DNA of 64,000 nt, taken from Meconema thalassinum (Eukaryota; Arthropoda; Insecta; Orthoptera; Tettigoniidae). The stretch lies in the NCBI GenBank assembly GCA_946902985.2, contig OX336388.2, positions 126,965,346 to 127,029,345 of the forward strand. Reading direction: 5' to 3'. Shown here one piece after another: positions 31,306 through 42,889 of the stretch. Position 1 is the first letter of the stretch, and each line of letters opens with the position of its first letter. Under the pieces are notes generated by a model. That model saw only the letters and a list, made by a program, of their open reading frames with translations. It was not told the origin of the DNA and searched no databases. Both the position numbers and the translations under genes were made by a program.

Positions 31306-32945
31306 TGTATTGGCCAACGCGGGAAGTCAACAACCCACCAAGAGTATTCTGGTAATAGTGGACAATGTATAAAAATTTGTTGGCCAAAGCATTAGATAAT
31401 GATGTGATAATACAAAGGGTTGACTTTACAAAGGTCGCTTGACAATTTAGCAAACATGTGGAGGACCAGACAATATTATTGTCACTAAATAAGGAAATCC
31501 AGGAAGGCATAAAGGACACGACACCACCACTAACTAATAATAAGATATATTATCAAATGGGTGGCACATAAACATAATATCCAAAGGTGACACATAAATA
31601 AATATTCAAAGGTGGCACATAAACATATGAGAAACACTAGCACAAATTTACACAATTGAAGAAACACTCAAAGAATTAACACACGTTACGTCTTGAGCCT
31701 AAAACACACATATTGTCTTGAACGTAGCTGCAGATCAGTACATCATAGAAGGGCATGCAATACACGGCGGTTCCATAGAATGATATAATTTAAATATGCA
31801 ACACAAGTGGAGTTGCAACAAATAATGAAAAAACAGGTCGCATGGAACGAGAATGTGTCGTCGAACCAGGACTGACTTACAGTGATGCGCCGATACTGTA
31901 AGCCCAAAATGAACTGTTAATAAAACAAATTATGTGTGAAACGCAGGAAGTCAAAGTAGTTGCTGTCATACAAATACCGGGATATGCCCATCGCACGGTA
32001 TTGTCACAATAGCAAAGTAGTTAAACCCAGCGTCAACTTCCATTCCAGTGATGTTGCAGGAAGTCAAAGTAGTTGCTATCATACAAATACCGGGACATGC
32101 CAATCGCGCGGTATTGTCACAATAGTAAAGCAGTTTAGCCTAGCGTCAACCTCCATTAGTGATGATGCCTAGCCTTGTAACATGCTTCCAGACACGATGA
32201 ATTACTTATCACACGAAGCATCATCATTATTCATACGCGTGAAGACAAATAGTTAGGCAGTAAATGAAGATAGAAGTAAACACATAAACAAACTATCCGA
32301 CGCCGCGGATTGAAGAATTCGTCGACATGACGCGTAGCAACATCAAGCATGGTTTGAAGAGATCGAAAATCACCGTAATGTCACTGCCCTAACAAAATAT
32401 GAATCATGTGCATAGGACATGATTGCTAAGCACGGTTACTATGAAGATAGCACCAATTATAGAAAAGATTAGCTGGATACTTGTTGATATCACAACCAGC
32501 GTTGACGCACAGCATAGTCATGGCTACACTTCAAAGAACAACGAAGAAGAAACACGTGATTGGTCGCTACAAGCAGCAAGGAGGCCTCTGATAGGCTGGA
32601 AGCAGCCAATCACAGTAGAGAGTTTAAAAACCAAGTAAGAGGCCTCTGATAGGCCGAAAGCAGCCAATCACAGTAAAGAGTTCAAACAAGTTAAAGATGA
32701 ATCAATGTCGCCAACTTAGAATACAAAATTACCTTCTAAGCCAAAATATCCTACTGGAAACACGGCAGTGGGAATACTACATGCAATCAAAACAAATAAA
32801 TCATGACAACCAATCAACATAAACAAAACCAACCTGACAATGAATAAATACAATGAAGACAAATAATACAGATATGTACAACCATACAGAGTGGAAACAA
32901 ATAGGGAAACACAAAAACTGGTTTGCCAAGACAGTGGCCGAACCA
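31306..32945 (-). repeat. 3' LTR of the BEL element
   Basis: 1640 bp. Inside are a ~113-bp tandem duplication (31944-32056 and 32057-32168, both with AGGAAGTCAAAGTAGTTGCT) and a ~60-bp duplication (about 32578 and 32638, GGCCTCTGATAGGC). Confidence 0.9.
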
Positions 32946-32997
32946 TATTGCCCGCACAGAAACAACAGGCAGGTTGTTTATGAAAATACAAGAGTGT

Positions 32998-35900
32998 TTA
33001 GTTCTGCGGCAACAAGGGAGACACCTTGACGATGGGACGTTTCAAGAGTCCAGAGGTGGTATGTAGAGAGACAACACGAGCTAGGCCGTCCTTACCACAA
33101 TGAACCTCAAGAATTCGTCCAAGTCGCCAGTAAGTAGGAGAAACATTGTCGTCCATAATAAGCACAAGCGTGCCAACCTTGAGGTTAGGAGACATACGGT
33201 TCCGCTTGCGACGTTGTTGAAGGGAGAGTAAATGATCTGTGGACCATTTACGCCACAATGAAGTCATAATCTGTTGAAGTAATTGCCATCTAGACAACCT
33301 ATTGATGGGCACTTCAGAAGCATCAGGAATGGGCAAGGCATTCAAAGGTCGTCCAACAAAAAAGTGACCTGGCGAGAGATAGCACAAGTCAGTAGGATCC
33401 TCAGTCATAGGCGAAATGGGTCTAGAATTTAGAATGGCTTCAATTTGCACCACGAGAGTGGTCAATTCTTCATACGTAAGTACTTGAGCCTTCATGACTC
33501 TTATTAAATGAGATTTCAAAGATTTGATGTTTGCCTCCCATAGTCCACCAAAATGCGGAGAACTAGGAGGAATGAAGTGCCACTGAATTAGTAGCGATGA
33601 CGTAGAATCTTGAACAACAGATTGAAAATCTGCAGAGGAGAGCAACGTACCAAGATCAGCAAGGTCAGACTGTGCGCCTTGAAAGTTGGTACCATTGTCG
33701 GAATACACTTGAGCGGGAACGCCCCTTCTACTGCAGAAGCGAGTAAAGGCTACAACGAAAGCATGACTGGAGAGGGAAGTGACGACGCCGTAGGTATCAA
33801 TTGACGATAAATAGAGACAAGCTCCATAGGCCTGCTGACTGCTGTCGCAAAAGCCATGAAGTCGCATAGATTTGATTTCTGAAGCAGGCTTAATCAAACG
33901 TGGAGTAGAAATCTCAGAAATCGCAGGTAAATTGCTATAAATGTTCAGCCAAGCTTGCGTGATTTCCATTGGAAGGGGGTCATCCCAACCGAGTTTGTGA
34001 ATCCACAAATCTTGGAAGAGAATCTTACAAGCAACTACAATAGGTGACACTAAACCCAAAGGGTCAAAGATAGAGGCAACAATGGACAAAAATGAACGCT
34101 TAGTAAAGGTAATTGAAGTGTCACAATTCACGATAGGTGACTGAATCCGCAACAAGTCATCGATAGGTTGCCAATAAAGTCCTAGCGTTCTGGCGACTGT
34201 TTCTTCACCATCGCCGAAACTACGGAGTTGTTGTTTCTCTTGATGATCAAGAGGAATGTTATCTATTAGAGTCATGGTGTTTGAACTCCACTTACACAGT
34301 TCAAAACCACCTAATCTCAAAAGAAGGGTCAATTCATCATACAGAATGAGTGCGTCATGCTCGGAATCACATCCCGAGATACAATCATCAACATAGAAGT
34401 CGTTTAAAACAATCTGAGTGGCAGCTGGAAAAGCTGTGCCATCAGTGAGGGCGAGCTCCTTTAGCACACGAGTGGCTAAGAAGGAAGCTGGGGCAGTACC
34501 ATATGTAACGGTGTTTAATTGATATTCTACTATTGGGTCTGAAGGAGAGTCTCTCCAAAATATTCTCTGTAAGTCACGATCTTTGTGATCTACAAGAATC
34601 TGTCTGTACATTTTACTCAGATCAGCTGCAAACGCTATCAAGTGAGTACGGAACCGAAGCAAAATAGAGAACAAATCCTGCTGAATTACAGGGCCCACCA
34701 ACAAAGTATCATTAAGGGAGCACCCAGACGTAGTAGCCATCGAAGCATCAAATACCACTCTGAGCTTTGTAGAAGTACTGTGCGGCTTGAAAACAGGATG
34801 ATGGGGAATGTAGTAAACTTCACCATCAGTCGGGTGGGGGGCGACTTGCATATGATTTAAGGCTAGATATTCATGCATGAATTCAGTGTATTCTAACCTT
34901 AACTCAGGGTTACGAGCCAAACGTCTTTCGAGAGAGTGAAAACGTTTTAGTGTAGCGTAGCGAGAGGCACCTAGAGGCTCCGAGTCTACCTTGCGAGGGA
35001 GTCTAACCACAAATCTACCATCGTCTTTGCGAGTGGTAGTAGCAACGAAGTGTTCTTCACATATGGATTCATCAACAGACAACACTGGGGTTTCAACTTC
35101 TTCAACGTTCCAAAACGCTTCCAGCTGTTGTTCTACATGAGGGCGTGAGAGTGTAAGTGCTGATACCACGTGCGATGGTTGAGAGGTGCTTGCACTGGGC
35201 AGCCTCCCAGAAAACACCCAACCCACAGAGGTATTTTGAATGATGGGCAAATCACCAACTGGTATGATTTTACCAGGACATAACAGGTCAAAGAAATATT
35301 CTGCACCAAGAACAAGATCAATAGATTTAGTGCAATTGAAATCAGGATCAGCTAAATCAATATGTGATGGAATGTTCCATTCAGAGGTATCGAAACCAGC
35401 AGCGGGTAGCTCAAGTGCAATATTGGGAACCACGAGACATTCAAGCTTAGCAGACCAATTAGTAGCACAGGCAAAAACGTTCACATCAGCAACAACAGTA
35501 GCAGTGCTTTGATTTTGACCAACACCGTGAATGTGTACCTTCATAGGTTTGGTGTGGAGTCTTAATTTCTTAATTAAGTGTGACGAAATTAAGTTACAAT
35601 CTGATGCAGAGTCAAGTAGTGCAGTGACAGGTACACGTAAGCCATTGCCAGCTAATATATTCAACTTGGCAGTGGGTAATAGCGTCCTTGAAAATTGATT
35701 GTCACGAGCGACGTTACTGCAACTAGTGTTTACCACGTTAGCATGAGCTTGAGAAGCATCATTACTAGTGCCACTGGAGGGCTCATAGTGAAGAAGAGTG
35801 TGGTGTTTTCGGGAACAAGTGTTACAAGAATACTTCGAACATTGATGATTAGGCTCGAAATTACGCAAACAATTATAACACAATTTTCGAGACCTGACAA

Positions 35901-36996
35901 AATCCCATTTGGCTGTGGACGAAAGTTTGATAAAGGTACCACATTTCGACAATTGGTGATCAATGCTCCTACAATATGTACAACGAGATTTGGTAGTAGT
36001 TAACATGGGTTTCTGAGGCGAATGACCTTCAGCTTTAAGTTTGGTTACAGCAGTATGTAATGCAGGCCTGGACCCATTCTTTTCAGTTATTTCCAGTACC
36101 TTGCATTTTTTCTCTAAGAAGCTAACCAAGTCCTGGAGAGTGGGAATTCTCCCAGAATCAACATGATTCTCCCATTCACGGATGCTATCATTATCTAGTA
36201 GCTCCAATATAAAATGTGACAATAACAGGTCTTGAAGGGGAACCCCGTTAAAGTCCAAAGCTTCTAACGCATTGACATGAGAAACAAAGTGGTCGATGAT
36301 GGCACGCAATGACACTGAATCATTACCGTATGCGGGGGGCTTGAAAAGCTTGGTAACATGATTGTGCGCTATGAGCCTAATGTTATTGTATCGAGTTGTC
36401 AGCAAGTTCCATGCAACCATAAAGTTATCATCTGACACAGTAATGTTCTTTAGGAGGAGTTTGGCATCACCACTAAGACTAGAATTAAGGTAGTAGAACT
36501 TAACAATATCAGACAGAGCATGGTTATCAATTACTATAGCCTTGAAGCTATCTCTGAAATTCAACCAGTCTGTGAAGTCGCCACTGAACTGCGGAATTTG
36601 AATTTCAGGCAACTTTATATGAGCTGCAGCTACGTTAGCATTAGGAAATTGTGCACTCTGCAAATTATTCAAAGGGTTATCACTGTCTGTAGTGTTGGAT
36701 TTTTTGAAATTGTCACAATGTAGTTTAATTTTAACCAGCAACTCAAAATATTTATCTTCGAAGTCACAACGTTCGGCTATTTCTTCGTCGATATTGTCTG
36801 TAATATCCTCTAAAGCGACTTGCGCTTCGTTATATTGTTTATAAATTTCCTCGCATTTGTGTTTGCGTAACACTAACATTTGATATTGCTCTTCTGTAAT
36901 GTCCTGAAAGTTGCTAATTACTTTTTCTTGTGAGGTAAGCATGCCCTTAGCGACTGCACGCTTCCTAACTAAAGGTCGTTTTTGGGCATCCTCCAT
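32998..36996 (-). CDS. BEL/Pao gag-pol polyprotein with internal deletion
   Basis: 1332 codons, uninterrupted. Order: gag with an IQIPQFSGDFTDWLNFRDSF block (DUF1759-like, about residue 130); two Cys/His knuckles (CTYCRSIDHQLSKC and CYNCLRNF...C, about 335-400); aspartic protease (ALLDSASDCNLIS, about 460); RT with RVVFDASM and the FYVDD catalytic box (about 740-890); the start of a Pao-type RNase H (LHGFCDSSQQAYGA, about 1047). Then, at about residue 1068 (near 33780), the frame jumps straight into the integrase core (YSDNGTNF, then PHFGGLWEA with the catalytic Glu) and ends in a DUF5641-like tail. The rest of RNase H, the integrase zinc finger and the first integrase Asp are missing. BEL polyproteins are usually several hundred residues longer. 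The protein cannot complete replication alone; mobilisation in trans is inferred. Confidence 0.92.
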   Translation of the reverse strand: MEDAQKRPLVRKRAVAKGMLTSQEKVISNFQDITEEQYQMLVLRKHKCEEIYKQYNEAQVALEDITDNIDEEIAERCDFEDKYFELLVKIKLHCDNFKKSNTTDSDNPLNNLQSAQFPNANVAAAHIKLPEIQIPQFSGDFTDWLNFRDSFKAIVIDNHALSDIVKFYYLNSSLSGDAKLLLKNITVSDDNFMVAWNLLTTRYNNIRLIAHNHVTKLFKPPAYGNDSVSLRAIIDHFVSHVNALEALDFNGVPLQDLLLSHFILELLDNDSIREWENHVDSGRIPTLQDLVSFLEKKCKVLEITEKNGSRPALHTAVTKLKAEGHSPQKPMLTTTKSRCTYCRSIDHQLSKCGTFIKLSSTAKWDFVRSRKLCYNCLRNFEPNHQCSKYSCNTCSRKHHTLLHYEPSSGTSNDASQAHANVVNTSCSNVARDNQFSRTLLPTAKLNILAGNGLRVPVTALLDSASDCNLISSHLIKKLRLHTKPMKVHIHGVGQNQSTATVVADVNVFACATNWSAKLECLVVPNIALELPAAGFDTSEWNIPSHIDLADPDFNCTKSIDLVLGAEYFFDLLCPGKIIPVGDLPIIQNTSVGWVFSGRLPSASTSQPSHVVSALTLSRPHVEQQLEAFWNVEEVETPVLSVDESICEEHFVATTTRKDDGRFVVRLPRKVDSEPLGASRYATLKRFHSLERRLARNPELRLEYTEFMHEYLALNHMQVAPHPTDGEVYYIPHHPVFKPHSTSTKLRVVFDASMATTSGCSLNDTLLVGPVIQQDLFSILLRFRTHLIAFAADLSKMYRQILVDHKDRDLQRIFWRDSPSDPIVEYQLNTVTYGTAPASFLATRVLKELALTDGTAFPAATQIVLNDFYVDDCISGCDSEHDALILYDELTLLLRLGGFELCKWSSNTMTLIDNIPLDHQEKQQLRSFGDGEETVARTLGLYWQPIDDLLRIQSPIVNCDTSITFTKRSFLSIVASIFDPLGLVSPIVVACKILFQDLWIHKLGWDDPLPMEITQAWLNIYSNLPAISEISTPRLIKPASEIKSMRLHGFCDSSQQAYGACLYLSSIDTYGVVTSLSSHAFVVAFTRFCSRRGVPAQVYSDNGTNFQGAQSDLADLGTLLSSADFQSVVQDSTSSLLIQWHFIPPSSPHFGGLWEANIKSLKSHLIRVMKAQVLTYEELTTLVVQIEAILNSRPISPMTEDPTDLCYLSPGHFFVGRPLNALPIPDASEVPINRLSRWQLLQQIMTSLWRKWSTDHLLSLQQRRKRNRMSPNLKVGTLVLIMDDNVSPTYWRLGRILEVHCGKDGLARVVSLHTTSGLLKRPIVKVSPLLPQN

Positions 36997-37272
36997 AATG
37001 ACTTTAGGATTGCCCGCCTAGATGTAATTACCAGAGTTGCACACCTAACTAACACAACCAACTAACTAACACAAAAAATAAACACTGAGACAATGGTCTC
37101 GATTAAGTTTTAAACAAACATCTGAACATAGAATACTGTATTGTGTCCTTGGGAAGTTAATGGGAACGTATACAATGTTAATTTATGGCCTTCCTGGTGA
37201 AATAGCAAGAAACAAGGGCCCAAAATGGCCAAAACAATGCTTAATAATTCAAAGTAGTGAACAGCTCAATAT

Positions 37273-37290
37273 CCGGCCCGGAGAGGACCA
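37273..37290 (-). promoter_or_regulatory. primer-binding site of the BEL element
   Basis: On the minus strand, five bases after the 5' LTR (which ends at 37296) comes TGGTCCTCTCCGGGCC. It starts with the TGG expected to pair with a tRNA CCA end. The tRNA was not identified. Confidence 0.6.
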
Positions 37291-37295
37291 AACAA

Positions 37296-38935
37296 TGTAT
37301 TGGCCAACGCGGGAAGTCAACAACCCACCAAGAGTATTCTGGTAATAGTGGACAATGTATAAAAATTTGTTGGCCAAAGCATTAGATAATGATGTGATAA
37401 TACAAAGGGTTGACTTTACAAAGGTCGCTTGACAATTTAGCAAACATGTGGAGGACCAGACAATATTATTGTCACTAAATAAGGAAATCCAGGAAGGCAT
37501 AAAGGACACGACACCACCACTAACTAATAATAAGATATATTATCAAATGGGTGGCACATAAACATAATATCCAAAGGTGACACATAAATAAATATTCAAA
37601 GGTGGCACATAAACATATGAGAAACACTAGCACAAATTTACACAATTGAAGAAACACTCAAAGAATTAACACACGTTACGTCTTGAGCCTAAAACACACA
37701 TATTGTCTTGAACGTAGCTGCAGATCAGTACATCATAGAACGGCATGCAATACACGGCGGTTCCATAGAATGATATAATTTAAATATGCAACACAAGTGG
37801 AGTTGCAACAAATAATGAAAAAACAGGTCGCATGGAACGAGAATGTGTCGTCGAACCAGGACTGACTTACAGTGATGCGCCGATACTGTAAGCCCAAAAT
37901 GAACTGTTAATAAAACAAATTATGTGTGAAACGCAGGAAGTCAAAGTAGTTGCTGTCATACAAATACCGGGATATGCCCATCGCACGGTATTGTCACAAT
38001 AGCAAAGTAGTTAAACCCAGCGTCAACTTCCATTCCAGTGATGTTGCAGGAAGTCAAAGTAGTTGCTATCATACAAATACCGGGACATGCCAATCGCGCG
38101 GTATTGTCACAATAGTAAAGCAGTTTAGCCTAGCGTCAACCTCCATTAGTGATGATGCCTAGCCTTGTAACATGCTTCCAGACACGATGAATTACTTATC
38201 ACACGAAGCATCATCATTATTCATACGCGTGAAGACAAATAGTTAGGCAGTAAATGAAGATAGAAGTAAACACATAAACAAACTATCCGACGCCGCGGAT
38301 TGAAGAATTCGTCGACATGACGCGTAGCAACATCAAGCATGGTTTGAAGAGATCGAAAATCACCGTAATGTCACTGCCCTAACAAAATATGAATCATGTG
38401 CATAGGACATGATTGCTAAGCACGGTTACTATGAAGATAGCACCAATTATAGAAAAGATTAGCTGGATACTTGTTGATATCACAACCAGCGTTGACGCAC
38501 AGCATAGTCATGGCTACACTTCAAAGAACAACGAAGAAGAAACACGTGATTGGTCGCTACAAGCAGCAAGGAGGCCTCTGATAGGCTGGAAGCAGCCAAT
38601 CACAGTAGAGAGTTTAAAAACCAAGTAAGAGGCCTCTGATAGGCCGAAAGCAGCCAATCACAGTAAAGAGTTCAAACAAGTTAAAGATGAATCAATGTCG
38701 CCAACTTAGAATACAAAATTACCTTCTAAGCCAAAATATCCTACTGGAAACACGGCAGTGGGAATACTACATGCAATCAAAACAAATAAATCATGACAAC
38801 CAATCAACATAAACAAAACCAACCTGACAATGAATAAATACAATGAAGACAAATAATACAGATATGTACAACCATACAGAGTGGAAACAAATAGGGAAAC
38901 ACAAAAACTGGTTTGCCAAGACAGTGGCCGAACCA
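37296..38935 (-). repeat. 5' LTR of the BEL element
   Basis: 1640 bp, aligned at a constant offset of 5990 with the 3' LTR. Lies upstream of the primer site and polyprotein on the minus strand, so it holds the promoter. Confidence 0.9.
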
Positions 38936-39543
38936 GATGGGAAACCACAGAAGACCATCTTCAAGGTTGCCGGCGGGGGGATTCGAACCTCCTCGCCTCC
39001 CGGATGTGAGCGACTGCCAGCACTCATGCCGTAACGACCTCGGCTAACTCACCCGGTATTATTTCCTGTGTGATACAATATTAGTAACGTACTGTAGTTG
39101 TTTGTAAAAAAAACTATTATGCCATTTCTTATAACACATAAATGAGAAAAAGGGCGCCAGTAGACCATTTGTCCAGGGCGTCTACCACCATAGCCCGGGG
39201 CCTGACAGTACCTATATAAAACTATCAAAAGGTTGTAAGTTGTAACCCTCAAGTTGTCCATGAGTTGCAATCTTTTTGCAGGGAAAACAATCGCTTTCTT
39301 AATTCTTTACAAAATGTAGCATTGTTTGATATCCGTCAGTGTAAGGCATTGTTAGAGATGTGATATGCCATGCAATGAAACACATAGGTTGATTTAAAAA
39401 AATGTAATTCTGCTAGCAATATAACTTTTTGTTTCCTGAAAAATTTACTTTTTGCATGTTACAACCTTCTTGCCCGGAGGTATTCAAGTAATCATCATCA
39501 GATCCTTTACACTTAGGCTATTAAATCTACTGTATTCTTGCAG

Positions 39544-40026
39544 AGATCGCCTCCGTAGTGTAGTGGTCAGCGTGATTGGCTGCCACCTCGGAGGTCCGTG
39601 GTTCGATTCCCGGCTCTAACACGAAATTTGAAAAGTGGTATGAGGACTAGTACGGGGTCTACTCAGCCTCGAGTGGTCCAAATGAGTAGAGGGGGTTCGA
39701 TTCCCACCTCAGCCATGCTCGAAGTGGTTTTCAGTGGTTTCTCACTTCGTCTTAATACAGGGATGGTACCTACCTTAAGGCCACGGCCGCCACCTTCCCA
39801 CTTCCATGCCTAACCCTCCCATTCTTCCCCTCCCTTCATCAGGCCCCTGTTCGCTTTGCAGCTGAGGCCACCTGGGCGCAGTGCTGGTCACACACCCTAG
39901 TTGTATCCCCGACTCAAGAGTATCAAGCTCCAGGACACTGCCCTCAGTGGCGGTAGAGGTGGGATCCCTCGCTTAGTCCTTGGGAAAAGCCAACCCTGGA
40001 GGGTAAAACGATAGCGAAAGAAAAAA
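39544..40026 (+). mobile_element. tRNA-derived SINE, family D
   Basis: Head ATCGCCTCCGTAGTGTAGTGG and GTGGTTCGATTCCCGGCTC; a second GGTTCGATTCCCACCTCAG word lies in the body, with TAAGGCCACGGCCGCCACCTT further on and an A-rich tail. Other copies: 29289-29785 (pair), 45320-45840 (minus) and, as a relative, 54250-54500. Confidence 0.75.
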
Positions 40027-40510
40027 GTATGCTTACAGACGACGAGGCACACTGAGCACCAACGAATCCAACGTGGTTTGGGGTAGATTATCCCACTCTT
40101 GGACAGCAGCTTCAATTAGTTGCTGTTTGTTTGTTGGAGGATTGGGACGATGCGGAATTCCCCTCTTGAGCTCTTCCCATGCATGTCCAATACAGTTCAT
40201 ATCCGCAGAATAGGCAGGTCACTCCATTCTCTGTATGACATGCATCTGAAGGAACTAATTGACCACCCAAGCTCGATTGGCACGAGCATTATCGTCCACT
40301 AGTGTAAAGCCCTCAACCATTGTGACAGCAAATCCTGTAATGACAGGTTCAAGGATGTTGTCTCTATACAACAGACCAGTCGTGTTACCGTGGAGAGGAA
40401 TTAGAGGTGTACCTCGACCAAACATGATTCCACCACAAAATATGACTCAACCACCTTGCTGTTGGTGGCTTTCCTGGATGAAGGGCTCATGAAATATCTC
40501 ACCCACACAG
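40027..40510 (-). pseudogene. Tc1-like transposase fragment
   Basis: Broken minus-strand frames resemble the C-terminal third of a Tc1-type transposase: a WPAYSAD-like block near 40215, HAWEELKRG near 40175 and EWDNLPQ near 40090, recovered only by reading across frames. Upstream catalytic parts are not clear. Confidence 0.5.
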
Positions 40511-40744
40511 ATCATTCGAGTGTGGCGACGTAATAGTGATCATAACTAACACATGTAATGTTTACTTATTATTCATATATTGACGTGACAACATTAAAAA
40601 TTTGTTGGAATACAGTGACGTTCGTGAAAAAGTGTTACAGTAAAAGGTGATGATATCGTTTTATCTCTCTTCTGCTGCAACGCGCGCTCTCTCTCTCTCT
40701 TCTGTTTCTGTGCTCGAGTGTCGCTACTGTCGTGTTTGGATGTC

Positions 40745-41760
40745 ACGGGTGAACCACTGGATGGATTTTGATGCGGTTTTCACCATTCTGTAAAGGATAT
40801 CTCGAGGAAGAGTTCTGTAGAAAATTATTTATTTATGATCAAAGGAAGCCAAGCAGTAATGATTTCGGTGAAAAAGTCGAAATAAAACACATGGCGTCCG
40901 TGTGCTTTATAGGCTTACGCTGGGCAAATCGTTAAAAATATCAATATACTATCAGTGTAGAATTGTTCAGCATGAAAAGTTCTACAAATACTTCCGCGAG
41001 AACATATCTCTATCTTCAATACATCACCCACTATAAGGGTTTTTACGTTTTCATTTCTTCCAACAATCTCCATTCAAATGGTTGGTTGGTTGGTTCTTAA
41101 GTTAAGGGGCAGCGACAACGCGGTTATGTAGCCCCGTGTACTTTGGGTGTGTGTAGAATCTGTCTGATAACCGGTGTTAATTGTGATGACTGTATTAGTG
41201 TGTGTTATCTGTTTTTTTAATTTAAGTACTGCAACTTAGATTTTTTCAAATACTTCCTACTTTTGCCGCCAAGCGCCACCGTGAACGACTACTAGGCTAA
41301 GTTCTGAACTTAGCTACTAGACGCCACCGTAGTTGGCTCTTGACAACGAACGTAGAAACCTAAGAGCGTTGTTTACATTCTTAACCTATCCAATTTAGCT
41401 TCACACAGGTGCAATTAGTGGAAGGTTCTTTAACATGCCATAAATCTATGACATGGGACCGCTGGCTTTACTTCCCCTCCGAAGGAAGGCAAACTGAGGG
41501 ATTTTTAACGCTCTTAAAATACCCGACGTCTTCGGCCGGGTTTGAAGCTCAGCATGCTACCGACTACGCCACCGAAGCCGCCAATCTCCATTCAAATACT
41601 GAGGCGACAGTTTACTTGCTGGCTAGGGGCGAGTCTATCACCCCAGTTACAGCCTAGCCAACGGGCGAGCCTATCACCCCAGATACAGCCAGCAGCAAAC
41701 TGTCGAGTCGTGTTGAGTTAAGACTTCATATAAGAGTGGTTTTGTTTGGAGTTTCCCTAG
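40745..41760 (+). repeat. repeat family G, copy 2, split by SINE A
   Basis: 40745-41079 and 41582-41760 together match 28075-28650. The break is filled by SINE A, and CAATCTCCATTCAAAT is duplicated at the break (41064-41079 and 41582-41597). Confidence 0.75.
41080..41581 (-). mobile_element. SINE family A with clean 16-bp TSD
   Basis: Tail TTGGTTGGTTGGTTC at the left, tRNA-like head CTACGCCACCGAAGCC at the right. This copy defines the family's true ends: 502 bp between 16-bp duplications. Confidence 0.85.
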
Positions 41761-41908
41761 AAGTGCAATTCGGCTTTTCTTCATTTCGCCTGTGAACTTT
41801 CCGTTCCGCAAAATACATTTTAATTTAAAAATATACGAAGCTGAAATTTCGCAAGAGCGAAACGGGAAGTTCACAGGCGAAATGAAGAAATTCCGAGTTG
41901 CAGTTCCA
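41758..41908. repeat. short inverted-repeat element
   Basis: Arms of about 45 bases (41761-41805 and 41861-41907) sharing TTCTTCATTTCGCCTGTGAA and its complement, with a ~55-bp centre. MITE-like. Confidence 0.6.
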
Positions 41909-42565
41909 ATCGTCGCGCATTGTAGTTGCTCACACCCAATGATTTTTTAATACCTTGTCTTCTGCCCAGTCATTGGACAATTTCAAGTTGACCGAGAGTT
42001 ACAACTGACAGTTCTTTGAGGAAGCAAGGCTAAAACCGAATAAAACAAAAATGTTCCTGTGCTAAATTGTAAACAGCCTTCCCAACAAAAATTGAACAAG
42101 ATTCAAAATCTTTGCTGAAAACTCTTCGTTTTCTCTTTCTGAAACCTACTCTTAGACTATTTGATTATTGTTAACATAAACGATGAAGGACACGTATCTT
42201 TACGCAAAATGTAACTTTTAAAGATTTCTGTACTGGTCGGGTCCAAGCTCCGTGAACCTGAGAGGAATGTGGATCACGGACTATGAGGAGTGATGGTGAC
42301 GAGTGATGAGGTTTCCCGGTCCATGCGTAGTAACAGAACCAAATACATGTACATTGGTCGGTGACTCACTCACTCATTCACAACACCACAGTGGTTTGAG
42401 CAACGGCCCTATGTTAGCAGTAGACTATTGGAATATACAGGACTTCCAGATAACACGACGGGCTGTTGACAGGCACTTCTCTTCCCGCCTGCCACTTCCC
42501 CTCACCTCGCAAGTTCACAGAGCTCGGACCCGAGCAGTACATAATTCCGCAAATAAGCGTAACTC
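41909..42565. other. unassigned sequence
   Basis: No gene or repeat is recognised here. Confidence 0.3.
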
Positions 42566-42576
42566 AACTTAAGCGA

Positions 42577-42813
42577 TGATGATCGTGTGGCTTCCGGAGA
42601 GGCCGAGTGCAGGTCTTTCTAGTTGACGCCCGTGGGCGACCTGCGCGTCTTAATGAGTATGAAGTGATGATGAAGACTGCACATACACCCAGTCCCCGAG
42701 CCACGGGAATTAACCCGAGAAGATTAAAATCCCTGATGACTCGGCCGGGAATCGAACCCGAGGCACTTCGGGCCAAAGCCTAGCGTGCTAACCATTGAGC
42801 CACGGAGCCGGAC
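42577..42813 (-). mobile_element. tRNA-derived SINE, family E
   Basis: On the minus strand the head reads CCGGCTCCGTGGCTCAATGG with box B GGGTTCGATTCCCGG. The 11-bp duplication AACTTAAGCGA flanks it (42566-42576 and 42814-42824). Confidence 0.8.
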
Positions 42814-42889
42814 AACTTAAGCGAAGACTTCTCATTTAAACCATTGTCAAAACTTTTTTTTTATCTCGTGTCTACTAATAAAATCTTCA

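Larger units (their letters stand above)
31306..38935 (-). mobile_element. BEL/Pao LTR retrotransposon, internally deleted
   Basis: LTRs at 31306-32945 and 37296-38935 (1640 bp each) start TGTATTGG and end GAACCA on the plus strand. The 5-bp duplication GATGG (31301-31305 and 38936-38940) shows a clean insertion. One open frame encodes gag and pol, but the RNase H-integrase junction is deleted. I found a single LTR difference (31751 versus 37741), so insertion was very recent. Confidence 0.92.
31066..39056 (-). mobile_element. SINE family B, minus strand, split by a BEL element
   Basis: The poly(T) tail begins near 31066 and the tRNA-like head ends at 39056. The 16-bp duplication TATTATTTCCTGTGTG flanks it at 31050-31065 and 39057-39072. 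The SINE body stops at 31305 and resumes at 38936, the insertion point of the retrotransposon. Confidence 0.85.
30524..39204. mobile_element. hAT-like non-autonomous element, split
   Basis: Ends CAGGCCCCGGGCTATAAACG and, on the opposite strand, CAGGCCCCGGGCTATGGTGG, flanked by a perfect 8-bp duplication ACAGTACC (30516-30523 and 39205-39212). Eight-bp TSDs and CAGG ends are hAT hallmarks. No transposase remains; its body is interrupted by the SINE/BEL nest. Confidence 0.75.
29987..39483. mobile_element. large TIR element hosting the nested insertions
   Basis: The left end ATACCTCCGGGCAAGAAGG is mirrored by the right end CCTTCTTGCCCGGAGGTAT. Flanking 8-mers TCAAGTGA (29979-29986) and TCAAGTAA (39484-39491) look like a target duplication with one change. 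Subterminal AAGGTTGTAA words recur (30005, 30049, 30153, 30355, 39230). Without its inserts the element is about 0.8 kb, so it is a deletion derivative. Confidence 0.7.
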
